Positions 28,333-37,627 of a stretch of DNA of 64,000 nucleotides are shown here, in pieces (within the stretch, counting starts at the first letter, position 1; every line of letters begins with the position of its first letter). A program made the translations under genes and the position numbers. Origin of the DNA: Melioribacteraceae bacterium (GTDB lineage: Bacteria; Bacteroidota; Ignavibacteria; Ignavibacteriales; Melioribacteraceae); NCBI GenBank assembly GCA_021739765.1, contig JAIPBD010000001.1:248001-312000 (forward strand), given 5' to 3'. A model generated the notes under the pieces. That model saw only the letters and a list, made by a program, of their open reading frames with translations, searched no databases and was not told the origin of the DNA.

Positions 28333-29661
28333 TTATTTCCTACTAGAAATTTTAACCAAGATCGGCTCTTTCGGATTGATAATTATTCCCGGTTTAATTT
28401 TCGGTAGATTATAATTTAACAGTTCAATTTCAAAATTATTAATCACTTCCGGTATAAGTAGCTGCAATTGCATATAAGCCGACCTATTTCCGATACACAT
28501 TTGTTTTCCGTAACCAAAAGGGAGATAGACCGGATTCTGTTTATCGAATTCTTTTTGCATGAACCGATCCGGATTAAATTCTTCCGGTTCGTTCCAAAAA
28601 TCCTCGTTTCGGTGAATAGTATATTGCGGGAAAATCAAATAAGATTTTTTATTGATTTTGATATCTTCGTATTGATCATCCTCTTTTGCGACTCTTGTAA
28701 AACTCCAGACGGGAGGATACAAACGCATCGATTCATCCACAATTGCTGTTACAAATTCATTCAGATCCGCGGCGCTGCTGTTCTCCATTTTATGAAGGAG
28801 TTTGTTTTTCCACTCTTTCTCTTTTGAAAGTAGAGCGAGTGTCCAAGTAAAAGCGGAGGCAACCGTGTCAAATCCTGCGAAAAATAAATTCATTATTTGA
28901 TCAACAATAAATTCTTCTTTGACAATCGAATCATATTTTGCGTCAAGTAAATTTTTGAGAAATAGTTTAGTGTTTTGCGGATCATTCTCAGCTAATTGAA
29001 TCAATTCTATTGCCATGGCCCGAAGTCGTTTTATGTCTTCTCCGCTTTTACTCCACAGCTGATAGTTTTTATTAAAAAGTCTTCTAAATTTTATAATAGG
29101 GAAGTTTATTATTTGATTTTTAATACTTGCTTCATCAGTCAAGTTTTCGAGTGCTTCAATGATGTATTTATAATCGAATGATGCCTTTGAGTGAAACATC
29201 ATTTTAATCATCATATCAAGGAAAAAGATTTTAGAGTGAAATCCGAGATCAAATGATTTCTCTAGCTCCGCAAATTTGGAGTATTGTGATACCAGTTCGT
29301 GCTTGGATTCCGAAACAGTTAGCGAGTAATCCAAAACGGCCTTTTCGTTAAAAGAAGCTTTTAGAAGATCATGCTGAAATTTCCAATTATCCTCATTCGC
29401 GATAAGTATTCCATCTCCGAGCAATCCGCGCAAAGCACCTATCGCTTTGCCACGAATGTAATTGTCCTTACTATCCTTCAAAATATATTTAATCACAACA
29501 GGATCATTTACCAGCAATATCTCGTCATATCCGGCGACTTTAAAACGTAAAACATTGCCGTATTTCTTAATCATTGAATTAATACCATTCAGCGGATCGT
29601 TCCAAAGTTTGGGAATGAACGGTAATAATTTTTTGAGGTTAATTAATTCTGCTGATCTCAT
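28333..29661 (-). CDS. Cytochrome P450
   Basis: Heme-thiolate monooxygenase, 442 residues. The I-helix motif AGFDTVAS, the K-helix ESMRL (ExxR) and the heme loop PFGYGKQMCIGNR with Cys389 as ligand are all present; the loop has Lys-Gln-Met where Arg is most common before the Cys. There is no membrane anchor, so it is cytoplasmic and needs separate electron partners, none of which are encoded nearby. First gene of a three-gene operon with the acyltransferase-like and methyltransferase genes. Confidence 0.93.
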   Translation of the reverse strand: MRSAELINLKKLLPFIPKLWNDPLNGINSMIKKYGNVLRFKVAGYDEILLVNDPVVIKYILKDSKDNYIRGKAIGALRGLLGDGILIANEDNWKFQHDLLKASFNEKAVLDYSLTVSESKHELVSQYSKFAELEKSFDLGFHSKIFFLDMMIKMMFHSKASFDYKYIIEALENLTDEASIKNQIINFPIIKFRRLFNKNYQLWSKSGEDIKRLRAMAIELIQLAENDPQNTKLFLKNLLDAKYDSIVKEEFIVDQIMNLFFAGFDTVASAFTWTLALLSKEKEWKNKLLHKMENSSAADLNEFVTAIVDESMRLYPPVWSFTRVAKEDDQYEDIKINKKSYLIFPQYTIHRNEDFWNEPEEFNPDRFMQKEFDKQNPVYLPFGYGKQMCIGNRSAYMQLQLLIPEVINNFEIELLNYNLPKIKPGIIINPKEPILVKISSRK

Positions 29662-29786
29662 TTTTGTCCGGATTTGACAACTCTGAATTTTATAAAATAG
29701 GGAGTTAAAAATTCGATTCGTTTTTTCATTCTCAAAAGATAAAAAACTATTTTTGTTATTCTAATAATCTTTTTGATGAAGTAAAA

Positions 29787-30698
29787 ATGACTAATATCCA
29801 ATTTCAATCTTTCCCAAATTCAATCCGGAATTATCTCAACTTTCAACTTGAGATCGTGGTACAAAATTATCCTTTCATATTAATAAATGAACCCGGAGAA
29901 TATATCCATGATTTTCGTGTCGCCATTCGTCGTTCACGAAGTATCATATCAGAATGTAAGTATTGGCTTCCGAAGGAGTTTGTGAAACTATCAAAAAATA
30001 TTTTGGGCAAAATTGCGAAATCCACAAATCTTTTGAGAGATTATGAAGTTTTTCTGATAGGATTGAATGATCTTCACGATAATTTCGAGCCCGGATTTGA
30101 AAATGAAAAAATGAAATTCGAAACATATCTGCGAAATCATTTCAAGCGAGAAATTAAATTGGTTCAAGAATATTTGGCAACCGAGCAGTTTAAAAATGAG
30201 ATCGAACAATATAAAAACGGACTGAAAGTACTTGCGGAATCTGATGCGGAAAATCGTGGGAATAATTTGCAGGAAATTTATGAGCTGCTCATTTCCAATA
30301 AAATCAATTTAGTTTGTTACTTTTCCTCCACGATTCAACCGGCTGCGCCGGCTGATCAATTCCATGCCCTTCGAATTCAATATAAACGGTTGAGATATTT
30401 GGTGGAATTCTTTAATTCGATAATTCATTCTGATTCGTTCCCCGAGATGGAATTAAAATTAAAATCCGTACAGACGATTCTTGGTGATTTACAGGATTGC
30501 AGCGTGAGGTATAATCTTCTGGATAATTATCTTGAAGAATCGATAAATTTAATTCCTAATTATGAGAGCTACTTAAGAGGACTTAAATCTCGGATTGAAT
30601 ATATCTCCCATAATCTTCGGTCAGATTTTTTTAACCATTATCAATCGTTAGAAAGCTCCGGGACTTTCGACGAATTAAACAAAATAAGATTGGAATAA
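29787..30698 (+). CDS. CHAD-domain protein
   Basis: A 303-residue helical CHAD protein, a family with conserved His residues that binds polyphosphate. The pattern starts EYIHDFRVAIRRSRSIISEC, and the second repeat half has QFHALRIQYKRLRYLVEFF and LGDLQDCSVRYNLLDNYL, the usual second HxxRxxxKxxRY motif. It stands alone without a CYTH triphosphatase domain. The lipocalin gene starts one base after its stop, so the genes to mscS form one operon. Confidence 0.87.
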   Translation: MTNIQFQSFPNSIRNYLNFQLEIVVQNYPFILINEPGEYIHDFRVAIRRSRSIISECKYWLPKEFVKLSKNILGKIAKSTNLLRDYEVFLIGLNDLHDNFEPGFENEKMKFETYLRNHFKREIKLVQEYLATEQFKNEIEQYKNGLKVLAESDAENRGNNLQEIYELLISNKINLVCYFSSTIQPAAPADQFHALRIQYKRLRYLVEFFNSIIHSDSFPEMELKLKSVQTILGDLQDCSVRYNLLDNYLEESINLIPNYESYLRGLKSRIEYISHNLRSDFFNHYQSLESSGTFDELNKIRLE

Positions 30699-30699
30699 A

Positions 30700-31263
30700 A
30701 TGAAAAATCCTAAAAACTATTTACGATTAATTACATTTTTAATATTGATAGTCATCGTTGTCACGGGTTGTTCGGTTTCGGAAGAGATGAAAACAGATCA
30801 CATTCCAGCAATCAAAAATTTTGACGTCGAACGATATATGGGAAAGTGGTATGAAATTGCACGGTTACCAAACAGATTTGAAGAGGGTTTATCAAATGTT
30901 ACCGCTACATATTCGCTCGAGCCCGATGGGGAAATAAAAGTTCTTAATCAAGGATTTGATGACGAAGAAGGCGAGTGGAGTTCTGCGGAGGGGGAAGCAT
31001 GGGTTAAAGATCCCGCAAAACCGGCTGAACTGAAAGTCGCTTTTTTTCTCTGGTTCGGTGCGGATTACAAAATTATTGAACTTGATACACTCGAATATCG
31101 TTATTCCGTAGTGACAAGTGAAAGCAAAGAGTATCTATGGATTCTTTGTCGTGAAAAGAAAATGCCGGAGGAGGAATTAAATCAAATTGTCACTCGATTA
31201 AACAATTTAGGATTTGACACCAGTAATTTGGTCTATGTAAAACAAAATATAAATTCAAATTAA
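30700..31263 (+). CDS. blc: Outer-membrane lipocalin (Blc type)
   Basis: Lipoprotein signal with a cleavage site at VVTGC (Cys24), then the bacterial lipocalin signature VERYMGKWYEIARLPNRFEEGLSNVTATYSL and, at the end, EYLWILCREKKMPEEELNQIV. 187 residues. Lipocalins of this type bind lysophospholipids or fatty acids and sit in the inner leaflet of the outer membrane. Directly after CHAD and before mscS. Confidence 0.94.
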   Translation: MKNPKNYLRLITFLILIVIVVTGCSVSEEMKTDHIPAIKNFDVERYMGKWYEIARLPNRFEEGLSNVTATYSLEPDGEIKVLNQGFDDEEGEWSSAEGEAWVKDPAKPAELKVAFFLWFGADYKIIELDTLEYRYSVVTSESKEYLWILCREKKMPEEELNQIVTRLNNLGFDTSNLVYVKQNINSN

Positions 31264-31278
31264 TCTAAGAGGAAAATT

Positions 31279-32100
31279 ATGACGGATGCAGTTCAGGAAT
31301 ACCTGTTATTTTTTGAAAGTATGATACCTAAATTCTTATTAGGGATAATTACGGCCCTATTAATCTTTATTATCGGAAAGTGGTTAGTTAAACGGGTCAC
31401 AAAAATTTTAAGTAATTTAATGGAAAAAGCCAATGTTGATCCTACTCTTTCTAAATTTTTAGCCTCCGTAGTTAATATAGCATTGCTTGGATTAGTAATA
31501 ATTGCGGCCCTCTCTCACCTAGGAGTTGAAACCAGTTCTTTTGTAGCAATTTTTGGCGCAGCGGCTTTGGCCGTAGGTTTTGCGTTAAAAGATTCACTTG
31601 GAAATTTTGCAGCCGGTGTAATGATAATTTTGTTCAAACCTTTCAAAGTTGGTAATTTTATTTCCGGAGCCGGAGAAATGGGGACAGTGGAAAAAATTGA
31701 GATGTTCGCGACAACGCTCAACACTCCCGATAATAAAGTAATTACTATTCCTAACTCAAATCTAATCGGTGGAAACATCACAAACTTTTCTTTAAAGGAA
31801 ACAAGAAGAGTTGATTTAACTTTTGGAATAGGTTACGGCGACGATCTTAAAAAAGCAAAGAATATTCTTGTCGAGTTGGCAAATGGGGATGAGAGAATTT
31901 TAAAAGAACCTGCACCATTTGTCGCTGTTTCCGAGCTCGCTGATTCGAGCGTAAATTTTGTTATGCGTGTTTGGGTAAATGCACCGGATTTTTGGTCGGT
32001 AAACTTCAGCATGATCGAAAATGTAAAAACTAAATTTGATGAGGAAGGAATTTCAATTCCATTTCCACAAACTGATGTACATCTGTTCAATAAAAACTAA
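31279..32100 (+). CDS. mscS: Small-conductance mechanosensitive channel (MscS family)
   Basis: 273 residues: three membrane segments, then the pore helix (AIFGAAALAVGFALKDSLGNFAAG) with the Ala/Gly packing pattern of TM3, and the cytoplasmic beta and C-terminal domains (VITIPNSNLIGGNITNFS). It opens under membrane tension to release solutes. SD AGAGGAA is six bases upstream. The operon ends with a hairpin terminator. Confidence 0.96.
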   Translation: MTDAVQEYLLFFESMIPKFLLGIITALLIFIIGKWLVKRVTKILSNLMEKANVDPTLSKFLASVVNIALLGLVIIAALSHLGVETSSFVAIFGAAALAVGFALKDSLGNFAAGVMIILFKPFKVGNFISGAGEMGTVEKIEMFATTLNTPDNKVITIPNSNLIGGNITNFSLKETRRVDLTFGIGYGDDLKKAKNILVELANGDERILKEPAPFVAVSELADSSVNFVMRVWVNAPDFWSVNFSMIENVKTKFDEEGISIPFPQTDVHLFNKN

Positions 32101-32112
32101 AAATAATTCTTA

Positions 32113-32144
32113 AATCCGGTGGATTTTATTTCGCCGGGTTTTTT
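32113..32144 (+). terminator. Rho-independent terminator after mscS
   Basis: A nine-bp stem AATCCGGTG / CGCCGGGTT (with G-U pairs) around a ten-base loop, followed by TTTTTT. It lies 13 bases after the mscS stop. Confidence 0.8.
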
Positions 32145-32404
32145 CTATAATTATCCTTAATTATAATAAATCATGACTTACCGAATTTTACTCACCCGCA
32201 TCAAATTTTCAAGCAACATCGCGATTGTAGAATAATATTCTTCTGTTCGTTTGAATCTATTCAACGATCTCAACATCCTACATTTTGAATAAAAGACAAT
32301 TTGTTTTAAAAAGATCTTTGGTGCTCAAATTATTCGGTAAGATTTGCATTGGATTTCTATTAAAAATAAAACTAATATTAATCACCAATTTTTAGGAGAA
32401 TAAA
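32145..32404. other. Intergenic stretch with no gene seen
   Basis: 260 bases before the small DUF2892 gene; AT-rich, no open frame worth reporting on either strand. A promoter for the next gene is expected within the last 80 bases, but no clear one stands out; TTTTTAGGAG before the ATG is its ribosome site. Confidence 0.5.
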
Positions 32405-32608
32405 ATGAAAATAAACATGGGTAAATCTGACAAAACTATCAGATTGATTCTTGGAATCATCGTACTTGTATTCGGTGGATGGAATATTTCAACAGTTTAT
32501 GGCATTGTAAGCCTTGCTGTTGGGATTTTATTGATTGCGACCAGTTTAACAGGTAAATGTCCAGCTTACGTACCCCTCGGTATTTCTACCAACAAATCTT
32601 CAAAATAA
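32405..32608 (+). CDS. DUF2892 (YgaP-like) small membrane protein
   Basis: 67 residues, with the family pattern MKINMGKSDKTIRLILGIIVL, two membrane segments and the TGKCPAYVPLGIST end, whose Cys-Pro is typical. Related domains occur next to rhodanese domains, but here it is alone. Own terminator follows. Function unknown. Confidence 0.9.
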   Translation: MKINMGKSDKTIRLILGIIVLVFGGWNISTVYGIVSLAVGILLIATSLTGKCPAYVPLGISTNKSSK

Positions 32609-32618
32609 TTTTTCTACT

Positions 32619-32644
32619 AAGACCGTTTAGACGGTCTTTTTTTT
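32619..32644 (+). terminator. Rho-independent terminator after the DUF2892 gene
   Basis: Perfect stem AAGACCGT / ACGGTCTT with TTAG loop followed by eight T, ten bases after the stop codon. Confidence 0.9.
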
Positions 32645-32664
32645 ACTCTTTTATTAAGATATCC

Positions 32665-32693
32665 TTGACTTGTAATCTTATATTCAATATGTT
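32665..32693 (+). promoter_or_regulatory. Promoter of the porin operon
   Basis: TTGACT (32665-32670), 17 bases, TATGTT (32688-32693), 50 bases before the porin start and directly after the preceding terminator. Matches a housekeeping promoter well. Confidence 0.6.
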
Positions 32694-32742
32694 TTGTATG
32701 GCTAATATAAATAATGTTATACATATAAAACAAAGGTATCAT

Positions 32743-33804
32743 ATGATTCGCAAAATTGTTATAATTATTGCGCTGTTTTTATCAAATATTTCATACGCAC
32801 AATTTGATGATTTTTTTGAACCTAAAACAACAATCGGGGGTTACGGAGAGTTGCACTATAATTATGTTAACCCGGAAGGTGGAGATGTCTCGAAGACACT
32901 CGATTTTCACAGGTTTGTGACGTTTATCAGTCATTCATGGAATGAGAAGTGGTCTTTCAAAGCAGAAATTGAGCTGGAGCATAATTTTGTGAATGATGGA
33001 GAAGGGGAGTTAGAATTGGAGCAGGCGTTTATTAATTATCATCATGCCGATTGGTTTGGGTTCCAGATTGGAGTGGTGCTGCCTTCGGTTGGACTTATAA
33101 ACGAAATCCATGAACCGCCTACGTTTTTTGGTGTCGAACGCCCAGATTATCATAAAACAATAATTCCAACTACTTGGTTTGGGAATGGTTTATCGATTTA
33201 CGGGAAGTATAAGTCGTTTGACTATAAATTAACTGTAATGGAGGGTCTAAGCAGCGATAATTTTTCAACAGGCGGAATACGAGGCGGAAGACAGAAAGGA
33301 TACAAATCCGATGCGGACGAACTGCTTTACAATGTAAGAGTGGATTATCTCGGTCTGACAGGATTACGTGCCGGCGCCTCATTTACATATAACAATGCCA
33401 AAGGTAAATTGACGCAAATTCCCATCAATATATTCGAAGCTCACGCAAAATACGTTAATAATAATCTCTATTTGGTAGGGGAATATGGAATGATTAATTA
33501 TCAGGATTTCTCAGTTGAACAATCAGTAGGCTACTACTTTGATTTGGGTTACGATGTTTCAGAAATTATTGGCTGGTCGGTGGAATCCATTCCGTTTGTG
33601 CGATTCACAAATGTTAATCCATCCGCTACAACTCTTTTAGGGGGAATTACGGAGGAGGAAAAATCAGTACAAAAAATAATGTTTGGGATAAATCTTAAGC
33701 CTTTACCCGAAGTTGTCTTTAAAATGGATTATTCAGTCGCGGAAGTTAAATCCTCATCGGCAAAAACAACATATTTTAATATCGGCGCGGGATACATGTT
33801 TTAA
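32743..33804 (+). CDS. Outer-membrane porin-like beta-barrel protein
   Basis: I start at the ATG at 32743 because a signal peptide (MIRKIVIIIALFLSNISYAQ) follows; the open frame continues upstream to 32557 only by chance through the terminator. The mature part is beta-barrel-like with alternating hydrophobic strands and a terminal aromatic residue (IGAGYMF). The opening TTIGGYGELHYNYVNPEGG and the DFHRFVTFISHSW segment fit the phosphate/anion-selective porin-like group of Bacteroidetes and relatives. First gene of an operon with an FMN-binding protein and a membrane protein. Substrate unknown. Confidence 0.8.
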   Translation: MIRKIVIIIALFLSNISYAQFDDFFEPKTTIGGYGELHYNYVNPEGGDVSKTLDFHRFVTFISHSWNEKWSFKAEIELEHNFVNDGEGELELEQAFINYHHADWFGFQIGVVLPSVGLINEIHEPPTFFGVERPDYHKTIIPTTWFGNGLSIYGKYKSFDYKLTVMEGLSSDNFSTGGIRGGRQKGYKSDADELLYNVRVDYLGLTGLRAGASFTYNNAKGKLTQIPINIFEAHAKYVNNNLYLVGEYGMINYQDFSVEQSVGYYFDLGYDVSEIIGWSVESIPFVRFTNVNPSATTLLGGITEEEKSVQKIMFGINLKPLPEVVFKMDYSVAEVKSSSAKTTYFNIGAGYMF

Positions 33805-33815
33805 TGGGTACATAA

Positions 33816-34340
33816 ATGAAAATTATTTTTCTACTTACATTTATTCTTCAGTTTGGGAGCATTGGAATCAAAGAAAAGGTTGCGGAAACTATCAACCTTT
33901 TCTTTGGTGAATTTAGTACTTCGGAGCAGGTGAAATATATTATACCTGCCGATATCAGAACGGAAATTGAATCCGAATGTCGGCAGCGATTCTATCGTGA
34001 CGAAGTATATATTTGGAAAATTCGAGATACCGAGGGAATAGAATCCTACGCGTTGCTCGATAATGTTCCCGGAAAGTCTCAGCCAATAACTTTTCTTGTT
34101 TTATTAGGAAATGATTTATCTGTTAAAAATCTTGAAATTATTAAATACCGTGAGCCTTATGGCGGAGAAGTTGCGAATCAAGATTGGAGGAAACAATTTG
34201 TCGGGAAATCGGTCGAATCTGAAATAATGGTAGGAAAGGATATTCAATCAATTTCGGGAGCTACTATTTCCGCGAGATCGGTTACAATTGGAGTGAAAAA
34301 ACTAGTTTTACTTATGGAAAAAATTAAAGATCAGATATGA
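33816..34340 (+). CDS. FMN-binding domain protein (NqrC/RnfG-type)
   Basis: 174 residues with one N-terminal hydrophobic segment (about 3-18) exporting or anchoring it. The C-terminal half is an FMN_bind domain: YREPYGGEVANQDWRKQFVGK and the attachment motif DIQSISGATISARS, in which Thr150 is the expected site of a phosphoester-linked FMN. Such domains work in the periplasm and need an ApbE flavin transferase, not found in the window. The first 60 residues contain an unusual acidic and cysteine-containing stretch (ESECRQRFYRDEVYI). The stop overlaps the next start (ATGA). Probably a redox carrier rather than a transporter subunit. Confidence 0.85.
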   Translation: MKIIFLLTFILQFGSIGIKEKVAETINLFFGEFSTSEQVKYIIPADIRTEIESECRQRFYRDEVYIWKIRDTEGIESYALLDNVPGKSQPITFLVLLGNDLSVKNLEIIKYREPYGGEVANQDWRKQFVGKSVESEIMVGKDIQSISGATISARSVTIGVKKLVLLMEKIKDQI

Positions 34341-34849
34341 GCTATCCGAAACTGCATCAATTCGATCCGACGTTGAAAAATTTTCTGTTTTCACTTTTAT
34401 TTCTTTTACTGGTTGGAATATCGGTGGGGATTCTATTTATTAATCAAACTACCTCTTTTAATGCGGCCGGTGCGAAAGAACGATTTAACGGCAGCGAAGT
34501 AGCAGATGAATTTGATATTCCCGAACATTATCCGAAACCTTATTCTGAGATGCTTTTAACCACTCATAATCATTTATTTGGTTTCGCGTTTATAATCGGG
34601 ATCGCCGGGACAATATTTTATTTTAATTCAATCATTACCGGAAAGCTTAAAAAATTACTTTTATACGAACTTCCGTTTTCAGTTTTAACTACATTCGGTT
34701 CAATTTGGTTATTAAAATATGTTCATCCAAATTTTGTTTATTTGACAATAGTATCGTCGATGCTTTTATATTTCTCTCTATTTGTCGTCATTTTTGTTTC
34801 TATGTTCGAGCTAAAATTTAAAAAATCACATAATTTTACTTCTTCTTAG
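34337..34849 (+). CDS. Four-helix membrane protein of unknown function in the FMN-binding operon
   Basis: 170 residues with membrane segments at about 16-35, 78-97, 107-127 and 134-157. The loop between the first two is soluble (about 40-75) and ends in TTHNHLFGFAFIIGIAG, where His77 and His79 lie at the membrane edge; His130 lies near the third/fourth helix turn. These could hold a heme or a quinone, but I cannot show it. Coupled to the FMN-binding gene by a four-base overlap, so the two proteins likely act together. Its 3' end overlaps the convergent EamA gene. Confidence 0.8.
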   Translation: MSYPKLHQFDPTLKNFLFSLLFLLLVGISVGILFINQTTSFNAAGAKERFNGSEVADEFDIPEHYPKPYSEMLLTTHNHLFGFAFIIGIAGTIFYFNSIITGKLKKLLLYELPFSVLTTFGSIWLLKYVHPNFVYLTIVSSMLLYFSLFVVIFVSMFELKFKKSHNFTSS

Positions 34850-35731
34850 CTCAATAACCTTGTAGATACTCCAAATTAGAATAATCACCCCACCCCACTG
34901 AATCCACGAAAGAATATTATCTCTAAGTGCATATTCCAGAACTATTGCGGTCAGTGGAAAAAATAATTCATATATGGAGGAAGCAGAAGCCGAGATGTGT
35001 TTCAAACCGTAGTAATAAAGATAAATCGCTGTTCCGCCGGTAGTGAACGCTATCAGCAAAAATACTATCCATTGTCTCTGGGTTACTTCCGCAAGGGCAG
35101 GCAGCTCGCCTAAAATAATTACCAAGATGAAAAGAATGATCGAACTGAATAAGAACCGCAGATAAGTCCCAATTTCATTCGATACATTTTTAAGCGCTCG
35201 TTTCGAAAATACAGTCGAAGCCGCAAAACTAAATGCGGCGATTAGCGCGTAAATTGTAGCATAAATTGTTTCCTCATCTGTATTAATATCCGGAATCGAA
35301 AATCCGAAAGTCATAATATATGCGCCAAGAATCGCAAATGACGCCCAAATAAAAAACTTCTTCGAAAGTTTTTCTTTTAATAAAAGAGCCGCCATTGAAA
35401 GAGCAAAAACCGGCTGTAATTTTTGGATTAATACAACAATCGATAAGTTTACATAATTTACATAAAAAAGAGCCTTGGTAATTGCCATTGTGCCGATTGC
35501 CCCTCCTAATAAAGCTACAGCACAAAATGAAAGCCAATCTTTTGTTTTTAGAACTTTCAGCTCGCTTCGTTTACGGCGGAAAATCAAACTTAATAAAACG
35601 GTTGCGATAGTACTTTCAATAAATACAACCAGAGGGACAGGTAAACTATATAATTCTGGTCGTAAAGCTACCCCGTCAATTCCCCAAAGAATGGCGGCAA
35701 GAATTACGAAAAATGGGGCAAATTTTTTCAC
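34826..35731 (-). CDS. EamA/DMT-family transporter
   Basis: Ten-helix drug/metabolite-type exporter of 301 residues made of two EamA repeats: WGIDGVALRPELYSL with the first repeat, and IAAFSFAASTVFSKRALKNVS with the second, ending LEYALRDNILSWIQWGGVIILIWSIY. Starts with GTG six bases after the GH2 gene stop, so the two are co-transcribed. The substrate is unknown. The 3' end overlaps the convergent membrane-protein gene by 24 bases. Confidence 0.9.
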   Translation of the reverse strand: MKKFAPFFVILAAILWGIDGVALRPELYSLPVPLVVFIESTIATVLLSLIFRRKRSELKVLKTKDWLSFCAVALLGGAIGTMAITKALFYVNYVNLSIVVLIQKLQPVFALSMAALLLKEKLSKKFFIWASFAILGAYIMTFGFSIPDINTDEETIYATIYALIAAFSFAASTVFSKRALKNVSNEIGTYLRFLFSSIILFILVIILGELPALAEVTQRQWIVFLLIAFTTGGTAIYLYYYGLKHISASASSIYELFFPLTAIVLEYALRDNILSWIQWGGVIILIWSIYKVIELRRSKIM

Positions 35732-35737
35732 TAAAAT

Positions 35738-37552
35738 TTAATTCCCCATCTCAGCTTTCTTTGAATAGAATTTCTGAAGTGTGAAAAAGGCACTTTTTCT
35801 TTGTCCCTCATCGGAAATCAGTCCTTTTCGGTTCCAAAAATCTTGAATTTGCGGAAGCGGTCGACGAGGGGAGCGGAAGTCTTTAAGAATCCACGGTGAC
35901 ATTCCTTTAATAAAATCAACCTTATCTAGCATTTCGATATTATTTTTATAAACAGAGTTTTGATATTCTTCCGTCCAACGCGTTAATTCATCACCATGAT
36001 GCCCAAATAAAGCTCCTCCGCCAAATTCGCTGATAATAACCGGTTTGTCGTAAATAGATTGCCAGCTTAATTTCTGAGCTTTTTCCGGCAGACCATCATA
36101 CCAGCCGATATATTCGTTACAACCGATAACATCAACAAATTCTCCTAACGGGTCATCAATCATAAGAGTAGTTTCGTTAATATAATGCCGTTCCAACGCA
36201 GCGGTAATAAGGCGACTTGGATCCATTGTTCTGGCTTTTGCCGCTAAGTTTTTAAGAAAAATTAATCTCGGATCATTTATCGGGGTTTCATTCGACATTG
36301 ACCAGAGGACAACAGAAGCACGGTTTTTATCACGGTTTATCATTTCGACCAGCTGATTTTCGGCATTTTTATAAGTTGCTTCGTTCTCCCATAAAATCGT
36401 CCAATAAACAGGATTTTCCGACCAAACCAGAAGTCCAAGCTCATCAGCTTTTTTAATCATTTTTTCGTTATGCGGGTAATGAGCGAGTCTTACAAAATTG
36501 CATCCGAGTTCTTTTGCCCAGCCAAGAATTGTTGTTGCATGTTCTTCGGCATATGCGCGTGCGCCATTCATAAATGGGGCTTCTTCATGAATGGAAATTC
36601 CCCTTAAATAAATTGATTTGCCGTTCAACAAAATGTCGGTTCCATCTGTGGATATTGTGCGAAATCCAATTTTATCGGTAATTATCTCCTCACCGAATTT
36701 TATTAAGACATCATATAATTTGGGATTATCCGGATTCCATAATATTGGACTGGCTTCGATTATAAATTTCGTACTCGAATTTTCAATTTTTAACTCTTTT
36801 TTAATTTCCAATTCGGGTATTTCCAGCGAAAGTTTTGCGGGTAACAGCGGCCCTTCGATATTCAGATTGACCTCAATTTGGTCTGTTTTTTTATCGGCCA
36901 ATGAAATGGAATAATCCGAAACGAACATTTTTGAGGTTTTGATGAGGTGAACATCACGAGTAATACCGCCGTAATTAAACCAATCGGTATTTAGAGTCGG
37001 TACGGCTTCTCTTTTCCTTTTATTATCAACTTTAACAACGACAAAGTTTGTGTCCTCTTTAACATAATCAGTAATTTCGAGGGTGAAGCTAGTAAATCCG
37101 CCAACATGATTACCAACTAATTCACCATTAACGTAAATTATCGATTCGTAATTCACTGCTCCGAAATGAATAAAATACCGCCCATCCGCTTCGGGTTTTA
37201 ATTCAAAATACCGTTGATACCACACGGTTCCTTCATAAAGGTATAATTCATCAATTTGGCTGTTCCAATCACCGGGAACGTTAATTTTTGGGGATTTATC
37301 AAAATCATATTCAATCAAATCCCATCGGTTTTCCATTTTTCTATTCTTAAAATATCCGTTCGGATTAGGTTGATATCTGTAATCGTAGTATCCGTTTTCG
37401 TAAGGATCAACGATAATATTCCATTTTCCATTTAATGAAGTGTAATCTCTTCCGGTAGGATTTTGAAGATGAATTGATTGACTAATTATTGAAGTCGTGA
37501 GAAATAACACTAATAAAATTGTAAAAATATAGAGTTGTTTCTGAATTTTCAT
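35738..37552 (-). CDS. Secreted glycoside hydrolase family 2 enzyme (beta-glucuronidase-like)
   Basis: 604 residues with a signal peptide (about 1-25). Sugar-binding domain (GDWNSQIDELYLYEGTVWYQRYFEL), immunoglobulin-like domain, then the TIM barrel: GISIHEEAPFMNGARAYAEEHA, NFVRLAHYPHNEKMIKKADELGLLVWSENPVYW, the acid/base Glu in SMSNETPI (about 421) and the nucleophile Glu in IISEFGGGALFGHH (about 508). The domain order and spacing are closest to beta-glucuronidases, though beta-galactosidase or mannosidase activity is possible. No T9SS domain, so periplasmic or released by another route. Followed by an EamA transporter gene. Confidence 0.9.
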   Translation of the reverse strand: MKIQKQLYIFTILLVLFLTTSIISQSIHLQNPTGRDYTSLNGKWNIIVDPYENGYYDYRYQPNPNGYFKNRKMENRWDLIEYDFDKSPKINVPGDWNSQIDELYLYEGTVWYQRYFELKPEADGRYFIHFGAVNYESIIYVNGELVGNHVGGFTSFTLEITDYVKEDTNFVVVKVDNKRKREAVPTLNTDWFNYGGITRDVHLIKTSKMFVSDYSISLADKKTDQIEVNLNIEGPLLPAKLSLEIPELEIKKELKIENSSTKFIIEASPILWNPDNPKLYDVLIKFGEEIITDKIGFRTISTDGTDILLNGKSIYLRGISIHEEAPFMNGARAYAEEHATTILGWAKELGCNFVRLAHYPHNEKMIKKADELGLLVWSENPVYWTILWENEATYKNAENQLVEMINRDKNRASVVLWSMSNETPINDPRLIFLKNLAAKARTMDPSRLITAALERHYINETTLMIDDPLGEFVDVIGCNEYIGWYDGLPEKAQKLSWQSIYDKPVIISEFGGGALFGHHGDELTRWTEEYQNSVYKNNIEMLDKVDFIKGMSPWILKDFRSPRRPLPQIQDFWNRKGLISDEGQRKSAFFTLQKFYSKKAEMGN

Positions 37553-37627
37553 TTTTGATCCACAATTTGTAAGGGGGTTTTTAATTTGAGAAGTAAGATA
37601 AATAATTTAGAATAGTTTTGGCGCAGA

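Noticed and set aside
32557-32742. Upstream extension of the porin frame to 32557
   Set aside because: It covers the DUF2892 gene end, its terminator and the promoter; the signal peptide begins at 32743.
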